From the NCBI GenBank assembly GCA_900546175.1, contig URBX01000001.1, positions 186,001 to 250,000 of the forward strand: DNA of 64,000 nt, written 5' to 3'. The notes below the pieces were generated by a model. It searched no databases. It was not told where the DNA came from and saw nothing but the letters and a program-made list of their open reading frames with translations. Source of the DNA: an uncultured Eggerthella sp. (GTDB lineage: Bacteria; Actinomycetota; Coriobacteriia; Coriobacteriales; Eggerthellaceae). Positions within the stretch are counted from its first letter, which is position 1, and every line of letters begins with the position of its first letter. Shown one piece after another: positions 1 through 8,814 of the stretch. The translations under genes and the position numbers were made by a program.

Positions 1-382
1 CTCAAAATATGTTCTTACTGAAAAGCTTATGACCGAAGAAGAACAAGTTGCTGTTTCTAACTTAAAAATTGTATTGAAGGGCGAAAACTCAAACGTTCAG
101 ATTATTTCCCGTAGCGTTGCAAAAGATAGCTCCAAACAAACCTTTAACCCCTTAGTGATTGGCGAAAATGCCTGCCATGGCCACGTACAGTGCGATGCAA
201 TCATTATGGATAATGCTGTTGTAAAAGCAGTTCCTGGTATTGAAGCAGCTCACACCGATGCTCAGCTTGTACATGAGGCAGCAATTGGAAAAATCGCAGG
301 AGACCAGATTATTAAACTTATGACCCTTGGTCTTACCGAAGAAGAAGCTGAGCAAGAAATTCTTGAAGACTTCTTAAGCTAA
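1..382 (+). CDS. SufB/SufD-family Fe-S assembly protein (partial, C-terminal part)
   Basis: The reading frame is open from the left edge of the window, so this is the end of a longer gene. The visible ~127 residues match the C-terminus of SufB/SufD scaffold proteins: a beta-helix stretch with HVQCDAIIMDNA, an acidic VPGIEAAHTDAQLVHEAAIGK segment, and the helical tail DQIIKLMTLGLTEEEAEQEI. These proteins form the SufBCD scaffold with the SufC ATPase for cytosolic iron-sulfur cluster assembly. SufB and SufD cannot be told apart from the tail alone. An intrinsic terminator lies about 130 bp downstream, so this is the last gene of its operon. Confidence 0.85.
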   Translation, partial: SKYVLTEKLMTEEEQVAVSNLKIVLKGENSNVQIISRSVAKDSSKQTFNPLVIGENACHGHVQCDAIIMDNAVVKAVPGIEAAHTDAQLVHEAAIGKIAGDQIIKLMTLGLTEEEAEQEILEDFLS

Positions 383-850
383 AGAGAAATAGAATCCAAA
401 ATTTGCGTGTTATCGTCATAAGCTCACCTGACTAACAAGAATTAGCAAAAAGGTTATAGGGGGGTACAAGGGGCTTATAAGAACACCCTAATGATTCTTA
501 CGTAAACGAGAAAGAGGGCTCCGTAAAGGAGCCCTCTTTGGTTGATTGGAAGTTTCTTTTTATCTCACAACTTCCCCACAAAAAAAGAAAACATAGAAAG
601 GCTTGAATAAAAGAAAAAATTGCCCGTACTTCTATTCAAGGTATCTTTCTCTAATGACTATATTAATCCACCTTACTAGTAAGTAAAAGCCTCACAAAGC
701 TTTTATAAAATCACGAATATGTTATAACTGTATAAAGTATTACTTAAAACACGATAGAGCTTTCGTTACCACTTACCAAAATGATCATATTCGCGCTATT
801 CGAACTCAATACCTCAATAAACAGCCCTTTTAAAGGTTAGGAATGATTTC
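383..850. other. Intergenic region between suf tail and lysR-type gene
   Basis: No convincing gene in this 468-bp AT-rich gap. It holds the suf terminator (511-539), then the upstream region of the LysR gene, with a perfect 12-bp palindrome CTTACTAGTAAG at 672-683 and an adjoining short hairpin (taaaagc/gctttta, 684-705). These are plausible binding sites for the LysR protein or the promoter region of its gene. Confidence 0.5.
511..539 (+). terminator. Rho-independent terminator of the suf operon
   Basis: Perfect stem agagggctcc (513-522) and ggagccctct (528-537) around a 5-nt loop, flanked by AAA upstream and TTT downstream. It lies in the right orientation and distance behind the SufB/SufD stop. 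Confidence 0.85.
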
Positions 851-1756
851 TTGGATACTTCACGTTACCGCGCATTCATAGAAGCAATTGATACTGGAAG
901 CCTTTCAAAGGCAGCAAAATCGTTAGGATACACCCCTTCTGGAGTAAGCCAACTCGTTCAAGCTCTTGAACGAGAACTTGGCTTTTCCGTTTTAGAGAGA
1001 AGCAAGCAAGGAGTTTCACCTACCGAAAACGGAAAAAAGGTTTTACCAGTAATTCGCGCGATCGTATCTAACGAAGACAATCTCATACAGTATTCAGCCG
1101 AAGTAAAAGGCCTCTCAACTGGCTGTGTCACTATTGGTTCATATCCAAGCATCGCAACACACTGGCTCCCTCGCATCATTAAAGATTTTCATAAACGCTT
1201 TCCTGGTATTGAAATTCGTATTATGGAAGGCATTCATCAGGAAGTTGAAGAATGGATTATGACCAATAAAGTTGATATTGGTTTTATGAGCTATTACGAA
1301 CCAATGCAACTAGACTGGATTCCTTTAGCAAAAGATACAATGGTTGCCATCTTGCCCCTTAATCATCCTTATGCAGATAAAGAAGCGTTTCCGATTTCTG
1401 CTTGCGATGGCGTAGATTTCATCATGCCTGCAAACGGCAACGATGTAGACATTCTCAATATGCTTAAACGATACAATCTAAAACCAAATTTGGCCTACCA
1501 AACGTTAGAAAATGCGGCAACCCTTTCAATGGTTGAACAAAATATGGGCATCAGCATTATGAACAGCTTGGTTACCCGCAGGTTTGATTTTAAAATTGCA
1601 AAAATTCCCGTTGAACCTCGCCAAACAATTCAGCTTGGTGTAGCGGCAACAAACCTCAAGAGTGCAAGCCCTGCGACAAAACACTTTGTAGATTTTACCG
1701 TCAAATGCTTCAATAAAGCCTCCATGTCAGACCTAGGTTTTAGCGAAAACTTCTGA
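851..1756 (+). CDS. LysR-family transcriptional regulator
   Basis: 301 residues, the usual LysR length. The N-terminal winged helix-turn-helix (about residues 4-60) contains the typical FIEAIDTGSLSKAAKSLGYT and LERELGFSVLER segments. The rest (about 90-290) is a periplasmic-binding-like effector domain. Translation probably starts at TTG 851, with AGGAA about 7 nt upstream; no better start is in frame. The gene precedes, on the same strand, an operon for a small membrane protein, alcohol dehydrogenase, aldehyde dehydrogenase and acyl carrier protein, which it probably controls. The effector is not predictable from sequence. Confidence 0.9.
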   Translation: MDTSRYRAFIEAIDTGSLSKAAKSLGYTPSGVSQLVQALERELGFSVLERSKQGVSPTENGKKVLPVIRAIVSNEDNLIQYSAEVKGLSTGCVTIGSYPSIATHWLPRIIKDFHKRFPGIEIRIMEGIHQEVEEWIMTNKVDIGFMSYYEPMQLDWIPLAKDTMVAILPLNHPYADKEAFPISACDGVDFIMPANGNDVDILNMLKRYNLKPNLAYQTLENAATLSMVEQNMGISIMNSLVTRRFDFKIAKIPVEPRQTIQLGVAATNLKSASPATKHFVDFTVKCFNKASMSDLGFSENF

Positions 1757-1808
1757 ACCGGTTCAAAGATAAATGTAGTCTTTCTTTAAAGAAAGATACT
1801 TTAGTATC
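1754..1808. promoter_or_regulatory. Cluster of three inverted repeats upstream of the alcohol/aldehyde operon
   Basis: Three palindromes lie in 55 bp: TGAACCGGTTCA (1754-1765, overlapping the lysR stop), TCTTTCTTTAAAGAAAGA (1779-1796) and GATAC-TTTA-GTATC (1795-1808). A TAAAAT -10-like hexamer follows at 1819-1824. The arrangement fits an operator/promoter for the downstream genes, with the LysR protein the obvious candidate regulator. The sites are seen; their function is inferred. Confidence 0.5.
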
Positions 1809-1858
1809 ACATTTTTGTTAAAATCTCTCCGCTACACAATTCGCAAGGAGAGCATATT

Positions 1859-2299
1859 TTGAATCAGACAGGCACACCAAAAAGAAGTTTAGTTAAGCGT
1901 ATCTACGTCTCACTCCTTCTGCTAATACTTCCCTTTCTTCTCTTTTTTGGAAACAAGATTTCAAAAAAGATTAAACAAGAAACTAGGTATCTTGGCGATC
2001 AATTTACCTTTGCCCTTGATATCACAAACTACGGAAGGGGCGTTGTTCTTAAACAGAACAACAATTCCTGGAAACGTCTTCCAAAATCAACTCAATCGGT
2101 TGACTACATTATCTGTTTTAGGGACTTAGACTATGCCTTTGATGTTTTTTCAGGCAACATTACCCTTCATCAGGCATTATCTGCACGCCTGTTTTCAACT
2201 ACAGGATCAAACAATAAAGGTGTATCAATCACCTATCTCTTTATGACAATCTTAAAGACATTCTTTTTCTGGCGAAACGCCTATCAAAAATCTGCATAG
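1859..2299 (+). CDS. Small membrane-anchored protein, weakly SCP2-like
   Basis: 146 residues starting at TTG, with a strong AAGGAG about 8 nt upstream. One hydrophobic segment (about residues 16-31) follows a basic N-terminus, so the protein is probably membrane-anchored. The remainder contains IICFRDLDYAFDVFSGNITL followed by HQAL. The pattern F-x-G-x-x-T-x-x-x-A resembles SCP2-like lipid-carrier domains, but only by eye. It is the first gene of the operon with the alcohol dehydrogenase (36-bp gap). A lipid or acyl-chain role would suit the neighbouring aldehyde dehydrogenase and acyl carrier protein, but is inference. Not firmly assigned to a family. Confidence 0.65.
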   Translation: MNQTGTPKRSLVKRIYVSLLLLILPFLLFFGNKISKKIKQETRYLGDQFTFALDITNYGRGVVLKQNNNSWKRLPKSTQSVDYIICFRDLDYAFDVFSGNITLHQALSARLFSTTGSNNKGVSITYLFMTILKTFFFWRNAYQKSA

Positions 2300-2335
2300 C
2301 TCACTTTTTTCACGCAACAAAGATAAGGAACTTTC

Positions 2336-3514
2336 ATGGATGCATTTGAATTCTTTTGTCCTACAAAAATCATTTGTGGACAAAACTCTTTACATAAACT
2401 CCCCGTTGAACTTAAAAACCACCAAGTTAGCAATCCTATGGTGGTAACTGACGCAAATCTTGTAAAGCTTGGTGTGTGCGAGCACGCATTAGCACCCCTT
2501 CGAGAAGAAGGTATTCCCTTTGTACTTTTTGACCAAGTTCCACCTGATTCATCTCTTCATGTCGTTAATGACGTTGCTGCTCTCTATAAAAAACACAATT
2601 GTGATGGCTGGATTGCACTTGGCGGTGGTTCAGTAATCGACACCACAAAAGGAGCAGCAGCCTCTATTTCAGTTGGAGGAAAAGATTTCACTGCCCTCCA
2701 GGGTTCAGAGATTCTTCAAAATGACTTAGATCCCCTAATTGCAATCCCAACAACCGCAGGCACGGGCTCGGAAGTTACCCTTGTTGCCGTTGTAGCCGAT
2801 GTGGAGAACCACCAAAAGCTCAGCTATACCTCCTATAAGCTTGTACCCCATGTAGCATTCTTGGATCCAAACTTAACCGCATCATTGCCTCCAAAACTCA
2901 CCGCTACTACGGCAATCGATGCTATTACTCACGCAATTGAAGCTTATACCTCTATTCAAAAAAATCCGGTAAGCGATGCGCTTGCATATCAAGCTATTCG
3001 TCTTATTAAGTCAAACCTTGCTCACAGCTGCGCCTATCCAAATGACTTAGAGGCTCGTACAAACCTTGCTCTGGGAAGTCTTCTTGCGGGTGCTTCTTTT
3101 TCAAATGCAATGGTAGGCATTGTGCATGCACTCGGCCATTCACTTGGAGGTATTTGCCATATTCCTCATGGTCAAGCAATGATGCTTCTTCTTCCTCATT
3201 GCGTGCATTACAACATCTCTCACGGATATCACAAGAATCTTTACGGAGAATTGCTTCGCGCGCTCTGCCCAAAACGAGATATTTCTCACCTCAACGCAAG
3301 CCAGCGTGATTTAGCCTTCGAAGAAGAGCTTTTCGCCATGAATGCGTATTACCATCGCACGTACGGCGTCCCAATTACTTTACAAGAGCTGGGAGTTGCT
3401 CAAGATAAGCTTCCCGAAATTGCAAATCAGGCACGCTACGACGGCGCCGCCCTTTACAATAAGCAAGAAATCACTTTCGACGTTGCTATGGAAATTCTTC
3501 AGGCGGCCTATTAA
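2336..3514 (+). CDS. Iron-containing alcohol dehydrogenase
   Basis: 392 residues, full length for the group III (Fe-ADH) family. The NAD-binding motif GGGSVID is at 96-102 and TTAGTGSEVT at about 139-148. Metal ligands fit Asp195, His199, His264 and His278, with the same spacing as in FucO. The enzyme interconverts alcohols and aldehydes with NAD(H). RBS AAGGAA precedes the ATG. It sits 24 bp upstream of an aldehyde dehydrogenase, so together they could take an alcohol to an acid or the reverse. The substrate is unknown; the nearby acyl carrier protein favours a fatty or acyl-type chain. Confidence 0.9.
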   Translation: MDAFEFFCPTKIICGQNSLHKLPVELKNHQVSNPMVVTDANLVKLGVCEHALAPLREEGIPFVLFDQVPPDSSLHVVNDVAALYKKHNCDGWIALGGGSVIDTTKGAAASISVGGKDFTALQGSEILQNDLDPLIAIPTTAGTGSEVTLVAVVADVENHQKLSYTSYKLVPHVAFLDPNLTASLPPKLTATTAIDAITHAIEAYTSIQKNPVSDALAYQAIRLIKSNLAHSCAYPNDLEARTNLALGSLLAGASFSNAMVGIVHALGHSLGGICHIPHGQAMMLLLPHCVHYNISHGYHKNLYGELLRALCPKRDISHLNASQRDLAFEEELFAMNAYYHRTYGVPITLQELGVAQDKLPEIANQARYDGAALYNKQEITFDVAMEILQAAY

Positions 3515-3538
3515 TCACTCGTACTCAGGAAAAGCATT

Positions 3539-4945
3539 ATGAACACTCTCACCTTTTCATGCGCACAAGATATTGAAAATCATGTCTGTACTATGAGAAA
3601 TTACTTCGAAGCAGGAAATACCCTTCCCGTTTCTTTTCGTATTGAGCAGATAAAAAAATTACGCACCTATCTAAAAAACCATGAAGAAGAAGCTCTTACA
3701 GCGCTCAATAAAGATCTTGGCAAAGCAGAATTTGAAGGCTATGCCACCGAAATAGGTATTGTTTATGACGAAATAGCTACTTGTCTCAAGAACATCAAGA
3801 AGTGGGCAAAACCAAAACGAGTAGGAACTTCCATTGTTCATTTCTATTCAACCAGCAAAGTGTATCCTTCACCACTTGGAGTTGCTGGCATTCTTTCGCC
3901 TTGGAACTACCCTATCCAGCTTGCGCTTGTTCCGCTTGTTGACGCAATTACTGCAGGAAACTGTGTTGTACTAAAACCTTCTCGCACCAGCGTTCACACC
4001 AGCGCATTCCTAAAGAGAATGTGTGACGAAATTTTTGATCCACAGTTTATTTGCTGTCTCGAAGGCAGCCCTGCCATGAATGAATGGATTTTAGAGGTCA
4101 CCTTCGACAAAATTTTCTTTACGGGCAGCCCTCAAGTTGGCAGAGACATAATGAAAGCTGCCGCCAAAAATCTTACCAATGTCACGCTTGAGCTGGGCGG
4201 AAAAAGTCCTTGCATTATTGATAAAACCGCAAACATCAAACGAGCAGCTCAGCGTATTGCTTGGGGAAAATGCATTAATTCAGGTCAAACCTGCGTAGCT
4301 CCCGACTACTTCCTAGTCCATGAAGAGGTCGTTGATGAGTTTATTGCACAAATGGATACCTACCTTCACCAGTACTATGGAAACGATATTATGGAGTGCT
4401 CTTACTATCCTCATATGATTAACGAGCACCATTTTGATCGAGTATGCGGCTTAATTGACAACCACAACAAGGAGGCAAAAATCGTCCTTGGTGGTAAGCG
4501 AAATAAAGAATCGCTTACCATTGAGCCAACCATCATGACGGGAGTAACCCTTGAAGACCCTGTAATGAACGAAGAAATCTTCGGGCCTGTTATGCCAATT
4601 ATTACCTGGAAAACACTTGACCAAGCGCTCGCAGTAACTAAAAACTTTAGCCACCCGCTTGCATGCTACCTTTTCTCCGAAGACACCTCCATCCAAGAGT
4701 ATGTCATCTCTCATTTGAGTTTTGGCGGAGCAACAATTAATGATTGCATTATTCATTTAGCCAATAACAAAATGGGATTTGGTGGTGTTGGAGAATCGGG
4801 TCTTGGCGCATATCATGGAAAAGTAGGATTTGATGCCTTCACGCATTACAAATCAACCCTTAAGAAAAGCACTCTTATTGAAGTACCTGTTCGAGTGCCT
4901 CCCTTTGGAAATAAAATCAAACTTCTTCGCATACTTATGAAGTAG
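3539..4945 (+). CDS. NAD(P)-dependent aldehyde dehydrogenase, class 3-like
   Basis: 468 residues. The catalytic general base lies in LELGGKSP (Glu218) and the nucleophile in SGQTCVAPDY (Cys252). The C-terminal GGVGESGLGAYHGKVGFDAF segment and the short N-terminus are typical of the ALDH3/fatty-aldehyde dehydrogenase branch. The last ~15 residues (PPFGNKIKLLRILMK) are basic and amphipathic and could associate with membrane. It oxidises aldehydes to carboxylic acids. Placed between Fe-ADH (24 bp) and an acyl carrier protein (45 bp), it probably handles the aldehyde made by the ADH. Confidence 0.9.
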   Translation: MNTLTFSCAQDIENHVCTMRNYFEAGNTLPVSFRIEQIKKLRTYLKNHEEEALTALNKDLGKAEFEGYATEIGIVYDEIATCLKNIKKWAKPKRVGTSIVHFYSTSKVYPSPLGVAGILSPWNYPIQLALVPLVDAITAGNCVVLKPSRTSVHTSAFLKRMCDEIFDPQFICCLEGSPAMNEWILEVTFDKIFFTGSPQVGRDIMKAAAKNLTNVTLELGGKSPCIIDKTANIKRAAQRIAWGKCINSGQTCVAPDYFLVHEEVVDEFIAQMDTYLHQYYGNDIMECSYYPHMINEHHFDRVCGLIDNHNKEAKIVLGGKRNKESLTIEPTIMTGVTLEDPVMNEEIFGPVMPIITWKTLDQALAVTKNFSHPLACYLFSEDTSIQEYVISHLSFGGATINDCIIHLANNKMGFGGVGESGLGAYHGKVGFDAFTHYKSTLKKSTLIEVPVRVPPFGNKIKLLRILMK

Positions 4946-4990
4946 CGATAGAATACGATTGATAAACGATTACTATTGAAAGGATTATCA

Positions 4991-5209
4991 ATGGATACCC
5001 TCGATACAATCAAAAATCTTCTTGTCGAAAATATTGGCATTAACCCAGCAGACATAACTAATGAGTCCACCTTTGATTCTCTTGGTATTGACTCTCTTGA
5101 TATGGTAGAGCTTATTTGCAATCTTGAAGATGAGCTTGATATTGATTTCGGAGAACCTGAAGGCCTTGAGACTATTGCTGATTTAATATCCTATATTGAC
5201 TCACTTTAA
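4991..5209 (+). CDS. Acyl carrier protein
   Basis: 72 residues from ATG 4991, chosen because GAAAGGA lies 6-7 nt upstream; an in-frame TTG 15 bp earlier overlaps that RBS. The phosphopantetheine site is LGIDSLDMVEL, with Ser35. The protein is very acidic and four-helical in pattern, as in FAS-type ACPs. It is the last gene of the LysR-associated alcohol/aldehyde operon and is not beside fatty-acid synthase genes, so it is probably a dedicated carrier for this pathway and not the housekeeping ACP. Confidence 0.9.
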   Translation: MDTLDTIKNLLVENIGINPADITNESTFDSLGIDSLDMVELICNLEDELDIDFGEPEGLETIADLISYIDSL

Positions 5210-5282
5210 ACACTCACACAATCAAGTAATATATCAGCTCCTTAATCAAAGGAACTGTTTAGCATCATCATTAATCCATACT

Positions 5283-5308
5283 AAAAGCTACCTCATTTGG
5301 TAGCTTTT
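5283..5308. terminator. Bidirectional hairpin terminator
   Basis: Perfect 10-bp stem aaaagctacc/ggtagctttt with a 6-nt loop, between the convergent acyl carrier protein gene and the DUF5662 gene. The A/T flanks let it serve both strands. Confidence 0.75.
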
Positions 5309-5352
5309 GGATTATAAGGCCTCATTCTTCAAATCAGATATCCAATAAAGCA

Positions 5353-5943
5353 CTAGTTTGGGAACTCTTTAAGCTTTCTTTTTATCCACTTAAATGCTTC
5401 TTTTTCTCCTTTTCGAGCAACTAAGGTAAGTAGATACTCTAATTGAATTTGCGTATCGGCATGCATAAGAATATGGCCGCAGTTTTGCTCAAACTGAAAA
5501 TACTCAAGCGCGCTTGAGTCTGTGTAATCTTTTCCTTGATATACCTTGCAAGCAGCAAGACGATCGCAAAACATCTCAACAACATACTTTGGCGGCATAG
5601 GCTTGCCTTCCAAACGAGCATCCTTGTTTCCTACATTATCAATCCAATACTCATAGTGGTGCTTGTTTCGCCCTTTATGATGCATCCATGCTTCAGAATA
5701 TCCTCTTTCATCGCGCTCGGCAGCATTTGGAGACTTTGTTCCCTGGAAGTAATAGACCCCAATTCTAAATTCGGTAGGAGAAAATTTCGACATGTCATGC
5801 GTAATGCCTTGATAATACAGGCCCACTGCAAAACAGTGACGAGCTACCAGAACTTTATGATGGCACACTACTTTCAAGTGTTTCCATGCATTTGTCCAGC
5901 TCCACTTTTTTTGAGCAATTATTTCATCATTGATATCGGTCAT
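5353..5943 (-). CDS. DUF5662-family protein
   Basis: 196 residues. Matches the remembered pattern of DUF5662: HDMSKFSPTEF, YFQGTKSPNAAERDERGYSE, AWMHHKGRNKHHYEYW and YVVEMFCDRLAA. The many conserved His and Asp residues (HDMSK, HHKGRNKHH) suggest a metal-binding hydrolase-like fold, but the function is not known to me. Its start overlaps the stop of the upstream HAD gene (TAATG), so the two are translationally coupled. Confidence 0.8.
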   Translation of the reverse strand: MTDINDEIIAQKKWSWTNAWKHLKVVCHHKVLVARHCFAVGLYYQGITHDMSKFSPTEFRIGVYYFQGTKSPNAAERDERGYSEAWMHHKGRNKHHYEYWIDNVGNKDARLEGKPMPPKYVVEMFCDRLAACKVYQGKDYTDSSALEYFQFEQNCGHILMHADTQIQLEYLLTLVARKGEKEAFKWIKRKLKEFPN

Positions 5944-6725
5944 TACTCAATCCATCCAAAATGCTTACACGCAAGCATTATTCCATCTTTGTCGCAATCG
6001 GAAGTAATGTAATCGGCACGCTCTTTTAAAACCTCTCGCGCATTTCCCATAGCAATGCTAAGCCATTCAGGAAGAAACATGGTTACATCATTCTTCCCAT
6101 CCCCAAACACTACTACATCACTATATGAACCGTTGTAGTAATCAACAATTTTCTTGATTCCTACAGCCTTATTCATTGGTTCAATGAAAATAGTATTACT
6201 GGTATAGCGCACCCACGGTGCATCAAGCAAATCAAGCGTCTCTTCTTCTCCTGGCATTGCAGGAATATAGATTTTATATACCTCACTCAAGGTTTCAATT
6301 GAAAGATTTGGATCGTATTTAGTAGGAAGATAATAGTCTCCTGCAACGGTTTCAAATTGAGGGTTATTGCTTATTCGTAGCGGCTCATTAGCTGTTGTAA
6401 CCGCCCACATTTTTGACTGTTCTTCCAATCGATACAGCACACGCTTAACCATTGAAATATCAAGAGGCTCCATCCAAATCAACTCATTATTAAGCGTTAC
6501 CGAATTGCCTCCGTCAGCAACGATGTTTTCAAAGCCATACGGTTTAACAAAATCAACCGCATTACACTGCAAACGACCAGTAGCGAGCCCCACAAAATGG
6601 CCAGCTTCACGTAATTGACTAATTGTCTCAAGCGTTGATTGAGGAATAGTACGAGTACGCGGTGGTGCTAAAGTGCCATCGTAATCAAAAAAGAAGAATT
6701 TTTTACCCTGATACCGTTTATTCAT
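5943..6725 (-). CDS. Cof-type HAD-superfamily phosphatase
   Basis: 260 residues. Motif I is FFFDYDGTL near the N-terminus, and motif IV is VVFGDGKNDVTMF near the C-terminus, followed by AMGNA as in Cof/YidA phosphatases. A C2-type cap lies between them. Such enzymes hydrolyse small phosphorylated metabolites (sugar phosphates, FMN and similar). It is co-transcribed and overlaps with the DUF5662 gene. The substrate cannot be told from sequence. Confidence 0.88.
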   Translation of the reverse strand: MNKRYQGKKFFFFDYDGTLAPPRTRTIPQSTLETISQLREAGHFVGLATGRLQCNAVDFVKPYGFENIVADGGNSVTLNNELIWMEPLDISMVKRVLYRLEEQSKMWAVTTANEPLRISNNPQFETVAGDYYLPTKYDPNLSIETLSEVYKIYIPAMPGEEETLDLLDAPWVRYTSNTIFIEPMNKAVGIKKIVDYYNGSYSDVVVFGDGKNDVTMFLPEWLSIAMGNAREVLKERADYITSDCDKDGIMLACKHFGWIE

Positions 6726-6799
6726 ACGCTTCGAATGTCGTCCTTTTTGTTTTGTAAACTATAACCAAAAGCTCTATTATTCACTACATCATTTCACGA

Positions 6800-6832
6800 A
6801 AAAGCTCCCTCGCACTCTGCGAAGGAGCTTTT
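6800..6832 (-). terminator. Terminator of the hisS-aspS unit
   Basis: Stem aaaagctcc (6800-6808) and ggagctttt (6824-6832), extended by tcgc/gcga inside. Read on the minus strand it is followed by a T run, placing the end of transcription about 100 bp behind aspS. Confidence 0.85.
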
Positions 6833-6930
6833 CTTTTCAATTCTCAAAATCCCTATTGTGCTTGGTAGCATCTCAGCTGAAATCAATTGTATTCTCTGCT
6901 ACTAAACAGATTAAACATACCCTTTAGCGT

Positions 6931-8709
6931 TTAGAGAGTCCTTAAGTTTACTTCCTTAAGCTGACGAGCAGTAACCTGGTTTGGAGCACCAGTCATTGGG
7001 TCTGCTGCAGAAGAAGTCTTAGGGAACGCAATAACGTCACGGATAGACTGCTTTCCGGCAAGAAGCATAACCAAGCGGTCAAGGCCAAGAGCAATGCCAC
7101 CATGAGGAGGAGCGCCCAACTCAAGTGCATGAATCAAATGACCAAACTTGATTTCCAAGTCTTCCTCAGAAACACCGCACTGACGCAAAACGCGCTTCTG
7201 CTCCTCAGCATTATGAATACGGATTGAGCCACCGCCCAGTTCAAAACCATCCATAACAATGTCGTAAGAATAAGAACCACACGCAAGCGGATCGGTTTCA
7301 ATCTTATCCATATCATCATCTAATACATGAGTAAATGGATGATGCTCAGCTGCGTATTTTCCTTCTTCTTCTACATAGCGGAACATTGGGAAGTTTACCA
7401 CCCAAAGAAGAGCATGGCCGTTTCTCTCAATACCAAGACGATCTGCCATAGTTAAGCGAAGTGCGGACAAAACAGCAGAAGCAACCTCATAAGTATCTGC
7501 CGCAAAGAGAAGCAAGTCACCTGGCTGAGCGTCGGCAGCTTTCTTAATCTGCTCGTAAACATCCTCTTCAAAGAACTTAATAATTGGGCTCTTTTCTTTA
7601 CCATCAGAAGTAAAAGCAATCCAAGCCATTCCCTTAGCGCCGTTTTCTTCAGCAACTAGTGCAAGCTTTTCAACATCGCCACGAGACCAATCGCCTGCGC
7701 CTTTGCAGTTAATACACTTTACAACACCGCCATTTTCAACAGCTTTTGAAAATACGCCGAAACCACAACCGCGAACAATATCGGTAAGATCAACAAGTTC
7801 CATGCCGAAACGAACATCAGGACGATCGCAGCCAAAACGATCCATTGCTTCTTTATACTGCATGCGCTGCAATGGGAACTCATGCTCAATACCAGCTGCC
7901 TTAAGAACTTCTTTCATGACGTCTTCCATCATTTCAATAACGTCATCCTGTTTTACGAAGCTCATCTCAATATCAACCTGAGTGAATTCTGGCTGACGGT
8001 CAGCACGCAAGTCTTCATCGCGGAAACAACGCGCAATCTGGTAATAGCGCTCAACACCTGCACACATCAACATCTGCTTAAACTGCTGAGGACTTTGAGG
8101 AAGCGCATAGAACTTTCCTGGATTAGGACGAGAAGGAACAATGTAGTCGCGAGCGCCTTCTGGAGTTGAGTTTGCCAAAATTGGAGTTTCAATCTCCAAA
8201 AATCCTCGTTCATTTAATGCAGAACGAATAGCCTGAGCAACTACATGACGCAAACGCAAGCTTGCATACATTTCAGGACGGCGAATATCCATATAGCGCC
8301 ACTTCATACGAGTGGTTTCATCAGTTTCAATTCCATCTTCGATAGAGAATGGAGGGGTAACAGAGGTGTTGAGAACCTCAACGCTTGTTGCCAAAACTTC
8401 AATTTCGCCCGTTGCCATATTTGGGTTTACTGCGCCTTCACCACGAGCACGCACTTTACCCTCAACTTTAAGAACGTATTCTCGACCCAAGTGCTCAGCT
8501 ACTTCAAACTCTTCAGCACTCACACAATCTGGGTCAACAACAATCTGGGTATAACCATCGCGGTCACGAAGATCAACAAAAATCAAACCACCGTGGTCAC
8601 GATTGTGCCAAGCCCAACCAGTCAAAACTACGGTTGCATCAACATCTTCGCTACGAAGCTGTCCGCAGGTATGGGTATGCATGCTGTACTTGTTTAAGTA
8701 GTCAGTCAT
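6931..8709 (-). CDS. aspS: Aspartate--tRNA ligase
   Basis: 592 residues, the length of bacterial AspRS with its GAD insertion. An N-terminal OB-fold anticodon domain (about 1-110, HTCGQL...GWAWHNRDHGGLIFVDLRDR) precedes the class II core. Motif 2 is FRDEDLRADRQPEFTQ and motif 3 is GIALGLDRLVML. It charges tRNA-Asp. It lies 105 bp downstream of hisS, a pairing common in Gram-positive bacteria. Confidence 0.97.
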   Translation of the reverse strand: MTDYLNKYSMHTHTCGQLRSEDVDATVVLTGWAWHNRDHGGLIFVDLRDRDGYTQIVVDPDCVSAEEFEVAEHLGREYVLKVEGKVRARGEGAVNPNMATGEIEVLATSVEVLNTSVTPPFSIEDGIETDETTRMKWRYMDIRRPEMYASLRLRHVVAQAIRSALNERGFLEIETPILANSTPEGARDYIVPSRPNPGKFYALPQSPQQFKQMLMCAGVERYYQIARCFRDEDLRADRQPEFTQVDIEMSFVKQDDVIEMMEDVMKEVLKAAGIEHEFPLQRMQYKEAMDRFGCDRPDVRFGMELVDLTDIVRGCGFGVFSKAVENGGVVKCINCKGAGDWSRGDVEKLALVAEENGAKGMAWIAFTSDGKEKSPIIKFFEEDVYEQIKKAADAQPGDLLLFAADTYEVASAVLSALRLTMADRLGIERNGHALLWVVNFPMFRYVEEEGKYAAEHHPFTHVLDDDMDKIETDPLACGSYSYDIVMDGFELGGGSIRIHNAEEQKRVLRQCGVSEEDLEIKFGHLIHALELGAPPHGGIALGLDRLVMLLAGKQSIRDVIAFPKTSSAADPMTGAPNQVTARQLKEVNLRTL

Positions 8710-8814
8710 AAACCTATTCCCTCTTCTCTATCTAAAATCTTTAATTAACTAGTTTTAGTCATTCGACCATATACTCTAAGGATTTTTTCCATGCCCTATT
8801 CTATAGGATGTCAC

